Below, one piece after another: positions 1 to 9,691 of a stretch of 64,000 bases of DNA (position 1 is its first letter; each line of letters starts with the position of its first letter). The stretch is from the NCBI RefSeq assembly GCF_900457465.1, contig NZ_UAUU01000011.1:1550001-1614000 (forward strand), in the 5' to 3' direction. The DNA comes from Sphingobacterium multivorum (GTDB lineage Bacteria > Bacteroidota > Bacteroidia > Sphingobacteriales > Sphingobacteriaceae). The translations under genes were made by a program, and so were the position numbers. Below the pieces are notes generated by a model. The model was given only the letters and a program-made list of their open reading frames with translations, was not told the DNA's origin and did not search any database.

Positions 1-553
1 AATAAAAAATACAGACAAAAATAGCGATTCAAGACCATTTTTGACAGGCGGGATATGGAGCAAGGGGAAGTTTGCTTTTCAGTACGGACGCATAGAAATC
101 AGAGCCAAGCTAGGAAGTGCAAAAGGAGCATGGCCTGCCATGTGGATGCTGGCGGAGTTGGACAAGTATGGGAAATATCCTAGAAATGGTGAAATTGATA
201 TTATGGAGCATCTTAATTTTGACAATATCATATACCAGACCACGCATTCCTATTATACGTTGGATCTGGGGCAAAAGGAGAATCCGAAACATTTTGGTAC
301 CGCTTCGGTCAACACTGACGCGTATAATATATACGGTATAAGCTGGTATCCCGACCGTATCGTATTTCAGTTAAATGGTGTTGACACCTTTACTTACCCA
401 AGAGTTGATGGTGTAGATCCCTCTCAGTGGCCTTATGATCAACCCTTTTATCTTTTGATTGATCAACAGTTGGGCGGAAGCTGGGTTGGTGAAGTGAATC
501 AAGACAAGCTACCCGTTGAGATGCGTGTTGACTGGGTTAAAGTTTACCAATAG
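1..553 (+). CDS. GH16 family glycoside hydrolase (beta-glucanase-like), 5' end outside window
   Basis: The frame is open from base 2, so this is the C-terminal part of a longer gene that starts before the window; a TTG at 41 is not a credible start. The GH16 active-site motif E-I-D-I-M-E lies at about 191-208, where the first Glu is the nucleophile and the last the acid/base. Tryptophan- and Tyr-rich stretches after it (ISWYPDRIVF, GGSWVGE) and the ending DWVKVYQ are typical of laminarinase/lichenase-type GH16 proteins, which cut beta-1,3 or beta-1,3-1,4 glucans outside the cytoplasm. The signal peptide is not visible because the start is missing. The substrate cannot be decided from this piece. 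No terminator is obvious before the next gene. Confidence 0.9.
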   Translation, partial: IKNTDKNSDSRPFLTGGIWSKGKFAFQYGRIEIRAKLGSAKGAWPAMWMLAELDKYGKYPRNGEIDIMEHLNFDNIIYQTTHSYYTLDLGQKENPKHFGTASVNTDAYNIYGISWYPDRIVFQLNGVDTFTYPRVDGVDPSQWPYDQPFYLLIDQQLGGSWVGEVNQDKLPVEMRVDWVKVYQ

Positions 554-659
554 TACTCACCAATGCTGAGCAAAATGAATGATGAAAAAAAATCTACTGT
601 TATTGAACCTCAGTTTTCTGAGAACAGTAAAATATCATAATTTTATAGGTGACCTATGA

Positions 660-710
660 TTAAGTGATAAAAACTTAATATACACGACATCATAAAAATG
701 TTTACTTTTG
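660..710 (+). promoter_or_regulatory. Putative promoter and operator of the XRE regulator
   Basis: A perfect inverted repeat TTAAGT-7 nt-ACTTAA (660-665 and 673-678) precedes a Bacteroidota -7 element TACTTTTG at 703-710. The ATG at 719 follows by only 8 nt, so the transcript would have a very short leader. No convincing -33 TTG is seen. The inverted repeat is a plausible autoregulatory site, but such AT-rich palindromes also occur by chance. Confidence 0.35.
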
Positions 711-718
711 GCTAAGTT

Positions 719-1297
719 ATGGAAGATAATACGATATTCAAGATTAGCAATAAAATTAAGGAAATTCGAAAAGAAAAAGGAATTACCATACAGGAAGTTG
801 CCGATAGAGCGGGTGTAAGCAAGGGGCTTATTTCGCAGATTGAAAATAACAGAACAATACCCTCCTTACTCGTATTGATTAATATCATCAATGCATTGAA
901 TATTGATCTTAACGAGTTTTTTAAAGATTTTAATTCTGAATTGGATTCAGGCCCTGTGGTCGTTCGGAAAAAAGATACGTATAGTCCGTTTGAAAAAGAG
1001 TCGGCGATAGGTTTTCATTATAAACGGATTTTTACAACTGCGATGGATAGTTCGACCATGGATATTGTTCTTTTGGAGTTGCTTCCAGATGCAGAACGCC
1101 CCATGGTGGAGACCGAAGCCTATGAATATAAATATATCATTAGCGGACAGGTGGAGTATATCTTCAATGATCAAAAAATTAGCTTAGCGGAGGGCGATTC
1201 GATTTTCTTTAATGGACGACTATCACATACACCGCGCAATGTTGGAAATGGAAAGGCCGTCATGCTAATTGTATACTTTTTTGAAAATAAGAAATAG
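719..1297 (+). CDS. XRE-family transcriptional regulator with C-terminal cupin domain
   Basis: This 192-residue protein has an N-terminal helix-turn-helix of the XRE/Cro type (about residues 10-65, with the turn AGVSKGLISQIENNRTIP) and a C-terminal small-molecule-binding cupin barrel (about 110-188, with the metal-pocket-like stretch YEYKYIISGQVEYIF and ending LSHTPRNVG). HTH-cupin regulators usually control the genes next to them in response to a ligand bound in the cupin. Here the following genes encode a DUF5690 membrane protein and a TIGR03364-type oxidoreductase, so it is the likely local regulator. A terminator-like hairpin follows directly, so it is probably transcribed separately from them. 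Confidence 0.88.
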   Translation: MEDNTIFKISNKIKEIRKEKGITIQEVADRAGVSKGLISQIENNRTIPSLLVLINIINALNIDLNEFFKDFNSELDSGPVVVRKKDTYSPFEKESAIGFHYKRIFTTAMDSSTMDIVLLELLPDAERPMVETEAYEYKYIISGQVEYIFNDQKISLAEGDSIFFNGRLSHTPRNVGNGKAVMLIVYFFENKK

Positions 1298-1320
1298 ATA
1301 ATAACACGTTAAGTATTAAA

Positions 1321-1352
1321 GCATCATTGAATCATTCAGTGATGCTTTTTTT
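1321..1352 (+). terminator. Rho-independent terminator after the XRE regulator
   Basis: GCATCATTGA and TCAGTGATGC form a 10-bp stem with one G-T wobble around the loop ATCAT, followed by seven T residues. It begins 23 bases after the regulator stop codon. Confidence 0.8.
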
Positions 1353-1401
1353 ATTTTATACTTTTCGTATTAAAAATGGATAATTATATTTGTTTATAAA
1401 T

Positions 1402-1448
1402 ACTTAACAAAAGTTTAGTCTTGTGTTAATTTCCAAAATTTACTTTTG
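1402..1448 (+). promoter_or_regulatory. Promoter of the DUF5690/oxidoreductase pair with an adjacent imperfect palindrome
   Basis: A Bacteroidota-type promoter is visible as TTG at 1421-1423 and TACTTTTG at 1441-1448 with a 17-nt spacer, 33 nt ahead of the ATG. Immediately upstream lies the imperfect palindrome ACTTAAC-AAAA-GTTTAGT (1402-1419), which shares the ACTTAA half-site with the repeat in front of the XRE gene. It may be the site bound by that regulator; this is inference. Confidence 0.5.
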
Positions 1449-1481
1449 ATTGCGGACGATGAGGTCTGTTAACAAGTTTAG

Positions 1482-2822
1482 ATGATGGAGTTAAACCAAC
1501 GAATAAAACGACGCATAAATAGACTGGATGAGAAATCTGTGGCTATTGTTCTGGCTGTTACAGCATTTTTATGTTATACGAGTATGTATTCATTTAGAAA
1601 GTCATTTACGGCATCTGCCTTTGCAAATGATACTATTTTTGGTGTCGATTATAAAGTCTGTATGGTGGTCATTCAAATGCTGGGCTATTTGTTGTCAAAG
1701 TTCTATGGCATTAAATTTATTTCTGAAAGTAAACAACGTAATAGAGGACGGTATTTAATCGCATTGATTTGTATTTCATGGATAGGGCTTTTGGCATTTG
1801 CACTTTGTCCAAGGCCTTGGAATGTTGTCTTTCTTTTTATCAATGGTTTTCCATTGGGAATGGTTTGGGGATTGGTATTTAGTTATTTAGAAGGAAGGCG
1901 TTTTACAGAGATTATGGGGGCAGTAATGTCCGTGAGTCTGATTTTTGCTTCTGGACTGATAAAAACTGTTGGACGGTGGTTGATGTCTTCTTTTCATATT
2001 AATGAATTTTGGATGCCATTTTTGACGGGTTTACTTTTTTTTCTACCCTTTATTTTGTGCGTATGGATACTTGAAAATGCCCCAGAACCTACAACGGAGG
2101 ATAAGAAGCTACGGACAGAACGCGTTGCAATGGACAGTCAAATGCGAAAACACTTTTTTAAAACCTTTATGCCCGGGATTGTATTGACTATTATCGTGTA
2201 CACGATGCTTACTATTTTACGTGACGTGCGGGATAACTTTGAGGTAGAAATCTGGCAGATGTTACATGTAAAAGGAGCGGGTATTTTTGCAAAAGTTGAT
2301 GGGACTATTTCCTTAATTGTATTGCTGTTGGTCAGTTGTCTTATCATGGTTAAAAACAATCTTAAAGCGTTTAAGTTGATTCACTATATGATCATTATGG
2401 GGTTCCTTACTGCAGGTATTTCTACCTATTTGTTTACGAGGCAATGGATTGATGGTTTAAGTTGGATGTTGCTCGTCGGTTTGGGGTTATATATGGCATA
2501 CATTCCTTATAACGCTATATTTTTTGAAAGAATGATCGCTACATATCGTATGAAAAGTAATATTGGTTTTGTGATGTATATGGCTGATTCAATCGGCTAT
2601 TTGGGTAGTTTTCTGATATTGGTGAACAAAGAGTTTATGCCAAATTCTGTTACTTGGGGAAATTACTTTATTCAATTGGTTTTTTCGGCGTCTATTATCG
2701 GAGCGATTTTGGGCATCTTCTCCCTACTTTATTTTATTCGAAAAAAAGAGCAGATGAAAGTAAGCGACGATGAGTTGTTGGCTCCTTGGCATGCGACAAA
2801 AGGAGAAGTACAAATTAGTTAA
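1482..2822 (+). CDS. DUF5690 family multi-pass membrane protein (MFS-like)
   Basis: The 446-residue protein is strongly hydrophobic with about twelve predicted membrane segments and a cytoplasmic central loop rich in charge (about residues 195-225). The N-terminal stretch FLCYTSMYSFRKSFTASAF is what I recognise from the DUF5690 family, which resembles major-facilitator transporters. Two adjacent ATG codons start it at 1482 and 1485. It is followed after 32 bases by the FAD oxidoreductase and probably forms a two-gene operon with it, so import of that enzyme's substrate is a reasonable guess. The transported compound is unknown. Confidence 0.8.
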   Translation: MMELNQRIKRRINRLDEKSVAIVLAVTAFLCYTSMYSFRKSFTASAFANDTIFGVDYKVCMVVIQMLGYLLSKFYGIKFISESKQRNRGRYLIALICISWIGLLAFALCPRPWNVVFLFINGFPLGMVWGLVFSYLEGRRFTEIMGAVMSVSLIFASGLIKTVGRWLMSSFHINEFWMPFLTGLLFFLPFILCVWILENAPEPTTEDKKLRTERVAMDSQMRKHFFKTFMPGIVLTIIVYTMLTILRDVRDNFEVEIWQMLHVKGAGIFAKVDGTISLIVLLLVSCLIMVKNNLKAFKLIHYMIIMGFLTAGISTYLFTRQWIDGLSWMLLVGLGLYMAYIPYNAIFFERMIATYRMKSNIGFVMYMADSIGYLGSFLILVNKEFMPNSVTWGNYFIQLVFSASIIGAILGIFSLLYFIRKKEQMKVSDDELLAPWHATKGEVQIS

Positions 2823-2854
2823 CTATACTTTTTTATGATATTCTATTTATAAAG

Positions 2855-4009
2855 ATGAAAACAAATACATATGATTTAATTATTGTTGGGGGCGGGATTT
2901 TAGGGACCTTTCATGCCTATCATGCGTTACAAAAGGGGTTACGTGTGCTCCAACTCGAAAAGGATAATTTTCCCGTGGGATCTACCGTTCGTAATTTTGG
3001 ACAAGTAGTGCCATCGGGGATGGCCGGTGAATGGTTTGATTATGGTGTACGTGGACTTGAAATATATCAATCTATTCAGCGGGAAATGGATATATCCGTT
3101 AGAAAAAATGGTAGTATCTATATTGCTTCAGATAATGATGAAGTTCAGGTACTTCATGAGTTGTCTAAGCATTATCAAGCGAAAGGATATGAACATGAAC
3201 TTTGGTCGAAGGAACAGGTTTTATTGAAATATCCTGTGATGAATGCTAGTTATGTTAAAGAGGCTATCTTTTTTCCGCAGGAACTCAGTGTAGAACCCGA
3301 GTCAATGATTAGACAGCTGCATATTTATATGCAAAATAAGTTTGTGGACTATACGTTGAAATACGATACGACAATTGTGGCCTGCGAGGATAAAAATGAT
3401 GCTGTTGTTGTCACAAGCAGTACGTTGCAAAACTTTGAAGGGAAGAAATTGCTTATTTGCAATGGATACGAGTTTAAAATTTTATATCGTTCCTTATTTG
3501 ACAATAGTGGACTTGAAATTAGCAAGTTGCAAATGATGAGAACGAAACCTTTGGCCCATATCCATTTGCCAGGGAATATTTTAACAGGACTGACCATTCG
3601 TCGATACGAGAGTTTTGAAGAATACTGCCCATCTTTTCAAACAATTCCATTGCCCGATCACTATCAGGAGCTACGCAATTATGGAATTCATATACTTTTT
3701 AAACAGGCCACGGATGGTAGTATTATTATCGGTGATTCGCACGAATATGCAGCGGGCAACAGACTTGATGAATTGGGCTTCGCTGTGAATTCCTATATCA
3801 ATGAATTGATGATTACAGAAGCCAACCGTATCATGCCGATGGAGCGTGCCTCGATTTCATCCTCTTGGGCAGGTTATTATTCGCAGCACAAAGATCATAT
3901 TCTTGAAATCGACGTTAGCTCAAAGATACATGTTAGAACCGGTATCGGAGGGAAGGGAATGACAGCAAGTGCCGGCTATGCCGAACAGAGTATTGAAAAA
4001 CTTTTTTAA
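2855..4009 (+). CDS. TIGR03364-type FAD-dependent oxidoreductase (amine/aminophosphonate oxidase-like)
   Basis: The protein (384 residues) belongs to the DAO family. A Rossmann FAD-binding motif G-G-G-I-L-G sits at residues 12-17, followed by the acidic Glu of strand 2 (LQLEKD), and the sequence STVRNFGQVVPSG is typical of the TIGR03364 clade. The C-terminal RTGIGGKGMTASAGYAE closes the FAD site. Members of this clade are placed next to phosphonatase-like hydrolases or phosphonate transporters and were proposed to deaminate an aminophosphonate oxidatively. No phosphonatase-like HAD gene is present in this window. It ends 15 bases before a strong terminator, so it is the last gene of its transcript. 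Confidence 0.85.
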   Translation: MKTNTYDLIIVGGGILGTFHAYHALQKGLRVLQLEKDNFPVGSTVRNFGQVVPSGMAGEWFDYGVRGLEIYQSIQREMDISVRKNGSIYIASDNDEVQVLHELSKHYQAKGYEHELWSKEQVLLKYPVMNASYVKEAIFFPQELSVEPESMIRQLHIYMQNKFVDYTLKYDTTIVACEDKNDAVVVTSSTLQNFEGKKLLICNGYEFKILYRSLFDNSGLEISKLQMMRTKPLAHIHLPGNILTGLTIRRYESFEEYCPSFQTIPLPDHYQELRNYGIHILFKQATDGSIIIGDSHEYAAGNRLDELGFAVNSYINELMITEANRIMPMERASISSSWAGYYSQHKDHILEIDVSSKIHVRTGIGGKGMTASAGYAEQSIEKLF

Positions 4010-4023
4010 CTTATACCTATCGC

Positions 4024-4063
4024 AGAGCCCCGCTATCACATTTAGCGGGGCTCTTTCGTTTTT
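4024..4063 (+). terminator. Rho-independent terminator after the FAD oxidoreductase
   Basis: A perfect 12-bp stem (AGAGCCCCGCTA at 4024-4035 pairing with TAGCGGGGCTCT at 4043-4054) with a 7-nt loop is followed by a T-rich tail. It separates the oxidoreductase transcript from the kinase operon. Confidence 0.9.
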
Positions 4064-4336
4064 AAGCTATTTTCTGGATCAATTTATCCAAATGCACTGT
4101 AGAATTAAAGTTCCCGCTTTCTTAATAAGGTAAAAACGATATAAAATTCAATTAGTAAATAACTAAATTATGAAGAAGGTGTATGGATAATCTTTTTATA
4201 GCACCAAACTATTTTTGCAGTTGATTGTTCTTTATAAAACATTTATCTGAGCAATATTTCCTTATTGTTTAGGCGTTAAACAATGTTTTTATTAACTTCA
4301 CGGTCACAATAAACCAGATCTAAATAGTAGAAGTGA

Positions 4337-7300
4337 ATGGCAAATAATGTTTTTCCTGAAAATGAGTTAAGAAGGATAGAAAAATTAAAGTCCTATGAGT
4401 TAATGGGACTCGGGAAAGACCCTGAGCTGGATGTTTTTGCGCAGGCGGCCTGTCTGATTACAGATTGTCCCGCAGCGTTAATTGCCATGATGGAGCAAGA
4501 CACACAACGTATTCAAAGTTGCGTTGGTATGGAGCTGGATACCGTTGACAGGAAGAATACAGTCTGTCAATACACCATAATGAGTAAGGAGGTCCTCGTC
4601 ATTGAAGATACTTTTGAAGACCCACGCTCGTCTTCCAATCCATTGATTCGCGAGGGAAATATCCGTTTTTATGCCGGCGTTCCGCTCCTGGATGATGATG
4701 GCGATGCGCTTGGAACGATCTGTGTCATTGATTTCCATCCGAAAACGCTTTCGGATAAACAAAAAGACTCGTTGGAGGAGCTGGGCAAGGCAGTAACCAA
4801 AATATTATTGGGAAAAAAACGAAAAGTTCAGGCTGGTTATTTCTCCGAAATTTTTCACTTGACGAACAATATTATTTGTGTATTGGATGAGGCGCGCAAG
4901 GTAAAAGAAGTTAACCCCGCATTTAGTAAAGTCCTGGGATTGTCCAGGTCGAATAGTTTAGGCAAATCTATTTTTACCTTATTGGGAGATATTGAAAGGG
5001 AATTAGTGTCGGACTTAGGTCGGGTTGAGGAAACCAAATACGGCGTTCAATCAACGAGTAGGACTAAAATAGAGAATGGCCAAGTTGTTGAAATTGAATG
5101 GCATTTCAAATATGATCCAATAAATCATGATATTCTGGCTTTTGGCAGAAACGTAACAAAAGAGCGCGAAGAAAAACTCAAGTTGGAGAATTCTGAACGT
5201 AGATTCCGTAGCTTTTTTGAAAATGCGATCGGTCTGATGAGCATGCATGACTTGGACGGTAATATTCTATCCGTTAATGAAAAAGGAAGGGAGATATTGC
5301 GGTATGCCAAAGAAGAGGTAAAAGGACTTAACCTCAAGAAATTGGTGCCGTCTCATCATGTCGGTCTTGTTGAAGAATATCTCAAACGTATTGCAAGCAA
5401 CAAAGAGGACTCGGGAATGATGGTTCTTCAAACAAAAGATGGTGAAGACATTTCTTGGCTATACCATAATATGTTGGAAACGGATGAAAATGGACGATCT
5501 TATGTTGTCAGTACGGCCTTGAATATGACGGATCGACTGCGCCTTGAAAATGATCTTTTGCATACCAAACAAATCCTGGAGCAGACCAATGCTGTCGCTC
5601 AGGTAGGCGGATGGGAGGTCAATTTAGCTGAAAACAAGGTCTATTGGTCCGACTCCACGAAGTTAATTCATGGTGTGGATCCTGATTTTACACCTGATTT
5701 TGAACATGCAATCGGATTTTATGAGCCAGAAAGCCAGGTTATTTTGCGTGGAATTTTTTGAAAACGCCGTTAAAACAAGAACACCTTATGATACCGAATT
5801 GCGTCTATTAAAACAAGATGGTGAATCAATTTGGGTGCGGGTAAAAGGTATTCCCGAATTTGAAAATGATGTGTGTAAACGTGTTTTTGGAATTATTCAG
5901 GATATTGATAAAAGTAAATCGCTATTCTTGGAACTGGAACGCAAAGAATCTATGTTACGGGCTTTTGTGGATTATGTTCCTGCTTCGGTTGCTATGTTTG
6001 ACCGAGACTTTAACTATATTTCGGTGAGTAATCAATGGTTGGAAGATTTTCACGAAGGAGTAAGTTTGCCGCCAAATAGTAACTTTTTTCAATTGTTTCC
6101 AAATATACCGGAAAATAGAAAAAAAATCTACCTTGATGCGCTGGAGGGAATACCGTATAAGAATACGGATGAAGTCATACAGGCTGGTGGACTTGCCGAA
6201 GCACAACATTTCAATTGGGAAGTAAGACCGTGGCATCTCGCTGATGGAAGTATAGGTGGGATCATTATTTTTACACAAAATATCACTGAATCGGTTAAAA
6301 TAAATGATGAATTAAAATTAGCGAAAGAGTTGGCCGATCTGGCGAGTAAGGCAAAGTCCGAATTCCTCGCCAATATGAGTCACGAAATTCGAACGCCATT
6401 GAACGGTGTGATTGGATTCTCCGATTTGTTATTAAAAACACCATTAAATGACACACAGTTACAATACTTAGGCTATATCAATGAATCTGGAAATAGCTTA
6501 CTCAATATTATTAATGATATTTTAGACTTTTCAAAAATCGAATCCGGTAAGCTTGAATTATTTGTCGATAAGTATAATGTATATGATGTAGCGAATCAGG
6601 TTATTAATGTTGTTCTCTATCAAGCACAACGCAAAGAAGTCGAACTGCTTTTGAACATTGAACAGGGGCTGCCGGCTTTTGTTTGGATTGATGAGGCACG
6701 TATTAAGCAAGTATTGGTGAATCTATTAGGTAACGCCGTTAAGTTTACGGAAAAAGGTGAGATTGAATTTAAGATCAGTAAACTTCGCAACGATGAGGAT
6801 AAATTGACCTTACGTTTTTCGGTTAGAGATACGGGGATAGGAATTCCACCAGAGAAACAACAACGCATCTTTGATGCCTTTACACAAGAAGATAGCTCCG
6901 TCAGTAAACGATACGGCGGCACGGGACTAGGCTTGACAATCTCCAACAACCTCCTGAAATACATGGGTAGTAAATTGAATCTGGAAAGCGAACTGGGCGT
7001 CGGATCGACGTTCTATTTTGATATCGAGGTCCGATGCGAAGAAATGGAGGAGGAAGATACAGACTTACCGTTAAATCGTGTCCTCGTTGTCGATGACAAT
7101 GCTAATAATCGGATTATCCTTCAACATATGTTGGCCTATAAAAATGTTGAGTCTGTCCTCGCAGAAAACGGTATGGAAGCCTTACAGTTGCTGATGAAAG
7201 GTGAACGATTCGATGTGATTTTAATGGACTATCATATGCCTATCTTATCGGGTCTGGAAACGATAGAAAAGATTAAGGAACTCTTTAGAAAACAAGAAGA

Positions 7301-8258
7301 AGGCATTCCATTGATTGTATTACATACTTCCTCGGAAGAGCATGAGGTGATTTCTGCATTTAGACAGGAGGAGCGGTCATTTTGTCTACTTAAGCCAATT
7401 AAATCTGAAGAACTGTATTCGACTTTAAGAAGGGCGATACAACAAAATAGGGAAGATGCTGTGCAAGTAAAGGCGAATGCAAACTTATCGTTATCATCAG
7501 ATTCGTACGGTCAAGACGTTCAGGTGCTCCTGGCAGACGACAATGCCGTTAATATGGCGCTTAATTTACGCATGATGGCTAGTATCATGCCTGGCGCCCA
7601 GTTAACCGAAGTTTCTGACGGAGCCCAAGCCATTCGTGCTTGCAAAGAGAAACAATTTGATTTTATTTTGATGGATGTTCAGATGCCCGAGGTCGATGGT
7701 ATTGAAGCAACCAAACAGATCCGGCAAATGTCATCCTATGCTGAGACACCTATTATCGGTGTTACTGCCGGTAATATTTCAGGCGAAAAGGAACGCTGTC
7801 TGGAAGCGGGAATGTCAGACTTTCTAGCTAAACCTATTCGTCAACAGGATTTATTCAAGGCCTTGGAAAAAGCCATGTTATCGGTTAAACCCAGTGCTGC
7901 CGAAGCCTCGGATCTGGAAGATTTGGACGAGCATCTGGATATGCGACGGCTGGAAGAACAGGCTGGCGATGATCCCGCATTTTTAACCTTTTTTCTGGAT
8001 TTGGTCGTCCGGGAAATAAAGGGGTCTAGAAAGCAGTTAAAGGAGGCCATTGATACAAACGATATTGTACGCATCAAAGAACTCCTTCATAAGTTGCGGG
8101 GAACTTCATCGACAGCCGGACTTATTAAATTGGCTCAAATGACCAAGGACCTTGAGATCAGCCCAACGATTGAAACAGACCTTGCGATCGCTTTTGTGGC
8201 AATCGAACAAGAAATGGATATCGGATTGGAATTAATTGCAAAAATCTTAAATAAATAA
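4337..8258 (+). pseudogene. Hybrid histidine kinase GAF-PAS4-HisKA-HATPase-REC-REC-Hpt, interrupted by one frameshift
   Basis: Two overlapping frames (4337-5761 and 5670-8258) join into one 1306-residue kinase if one T is removed from the T6 run at 5754-5759, giving R-G-I-F-E-N-A as in the paralogue at 44.8-47.8 kb. Order: GAF (about 20-160), four PAS domains (165-285, 290-410, 415-545, 550-670), HisKA with SHEIRTPLNG, HATPase with GTGLGL, two receivers with LMDYHMP and LMDVQMP, and a C-terminal Hpt with HKLRGTSSTAG. No membrane segment is seen, so it should be cytoplasmic. The built-in Hpt could pass phosphate to the lone receiver that starts four bases after its stop. It leads the operon with the HEAT and GT2 genes. 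Sequencing error at the T run is as likely as true inactivation. Confidence 0.88.
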
Positions 8259-8262
8259 TGAT

Positions 8263-8619
8263 ATGTTGATTTTAATAGCGGAAGACGACGAATTGATACT
8301 ACGTACTGTTGAACACAAATTAGTGAAAGAAGGACACGAAGTGGTGCTGACCAGAAATGGCCGTGAAGCTATCGAGAAAATTAATGAACTGAATTTGGAT
8401 TTAGTTGTAACGGATATTATGATGCCCTTTGCTTCTGGTATTGAAATTCTTTCGGCAATAAAGAGTATCGGAAAGAAAATCCCGGTTATTGTATTATCGA
8501 GTATGGGCCAAGAGGAGGTCGTGGTGGATGCATTTGATTTAGGCGCATCTGATTTTATGGTTAAGCCATTTAGTCCAAACGAACTGATTCTTAGGATAAA
8601 ACGCCTGATAAATAAATAA
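8263..8619 (+). CDS. Single-domain response regulator (CheY-like receiver)
   Basis: A 118-residue stand-alone receiver with the acidic pocket EDDE near the N terminus, the phosphoacceptor Asp in VVTDIMMP (about residue 53), the Ser of VLSSMG and the conserved Lys of MVKPFSP. There is no output domain, so it must act by binding a partner. It lies 4 bases after the hybrid kinase and 4 bases before the HEAT-repeat gene, which suggests it takes phosphate from the kinase Hpt and signals to the HEAT or glycosyltransferase protein. The partner is inference from position only. Confidence 0.92.
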   Translation: MLILIAEDDELILRTVEHKLVKEGHEVVLTRNGREAIEKINELNLDLVVTDIMMPFASGIEILSAIKSIGKKIPVIVLSSMGQEEVVVDAFDLGASDFMVKPFSPNELILRIKRLINK

Positions 8620-8623
8620 AATT

Positions 8624-9691
8624 ATGCACCACCATATCGAGCTACATGAGCTTATTCTGGCGATTGTTATCGTATTGATTTTAGTACTATTATTGATTAT
8701 CACAGTACTGGGATACAGCTTTTATAGCTATAGAATCCTTCATAATAGGCAATCTTGGCGACAGATCATCGAGTACAAAATTATGGAAACTATAGTAGGT
8801 GGCGATGAGAATGGCGATCGAGACCTGGAGTTTGCGAAATACCTGAAGGAACCTTCTTTTCGGGCTCTTTTTTTGGATGTATTAGTTGACTCGGATCGAA
8901 AATTTTCTGGTAGAGCGAAACAATCGATCAATAGGTTGTTTCATGATTTTAAATTGGAGGATGAGGCTTGGCGAAAGCTTCGGCATAGAAAAGCTTATCT
9001 GGTTGCGGGTGGGGTTCAAGAGCTTGCCGCGATGAATGTTGAACCGGCAATCCCTGAGATAACAGACAAGCTTAATGATCCCCGTACTGCGGTATATCAA
9101 GAAGCACAATATGCGATCGTAAGTTTTAAGGGATATGAGGGACTTGGTTTTTTGGACCATTTCGATCGTCCCTTATCTGACTGGCAACAATTGCGTTTAT
9201 TGTTTTCTATTCATGAAATACCCGGGCTTTCGGAGTTACATGTGGATACCTGGCTTAAGAGTTCAAATGATTCTGTCGTCGTATTTACATTGCGTTTGAT
9301 CCGAAAATTTAGATTGATGACTTTTTATACCGAAGTTTTTAGCCTATTGGATCATCCATCTACGAAGGTTCGTGTACAAGCCATACGAACGTTGCAGGCT
9401 ATTGAGAACAGTGGGACAATTCAGCAATTTATGCAAAATTTTGATCTGCAACCAATAGAAGTTCAGATCGAAATCCTTAAAGCAATGAAGATTGCCAAAA
9501 GTAGAGAAAGTGAGTATTTTCTAAAGGATCAACTGTGGAATCATAACCAAGTGTCAATTAAAATTTCTGCAGCAGAAGTACTCGTTGTACTGGGCGAAGA
9601 ACAGTATTTGCGCGAGATTTCACAACGTGAAGATACATACGACGAACTTACACAAATTATTAAACACGCTTTGCAAGAGAAAAAATGTTAG
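8624..9691 (+). CDS. Membrane-anchored HEAT-repeat protein
   Basis: The 355-residue protein has one N-terminal transmembrane helix (about residues 8-34), followed by Arg/His-rich sequence that by the positive-inside rule puts the rest in the cytoplasm. From about residue 120 it is made of helical HEAT-like repeats (AIPEITDKLNDPRTAVYQEA, LDHPSTKVRVQAIRTLQAI and similar), a scaffold fold for protein binding. It overlaps the following GT2 gene by 7 bases, so the two are probably translated in coupled fashion and needed in fixed proportion. It may link the receiver to the glycosyltransferase at the inner membrane; the role is inference. Confidence 0.82.
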   Translation: MHHHIELHELILAIVIVLILVLLLIITVLGYSFYSYRILHNRQSWRQIIEYKIMETIVGGDENGDRDLEFAKYLKEPSFRALFLDVLVDSDRKFSGRAKQSINRLFHDFKLEDEAWRKLRHRKAYLVAGGVQELAAMNVEPAIPEITDKLNDPRTAVYQEAQYAIVSFKGYEGLGFLDHFDRPLSDWQQLRLLFSIHEIPGLSELHVDTWLKSSNDSVVVFTLRLIRKFRLMTFYTEVFSLLDHPSTKVRVQAIRTLQAIENSGTIQQFMQNFDLQPIEVQIEILKAMKIAKSRESEYFLKDQLWNHNQVSIKISAAEVLVVLGEEQYLREISQREDTYDELTQIIKHALQEKKC

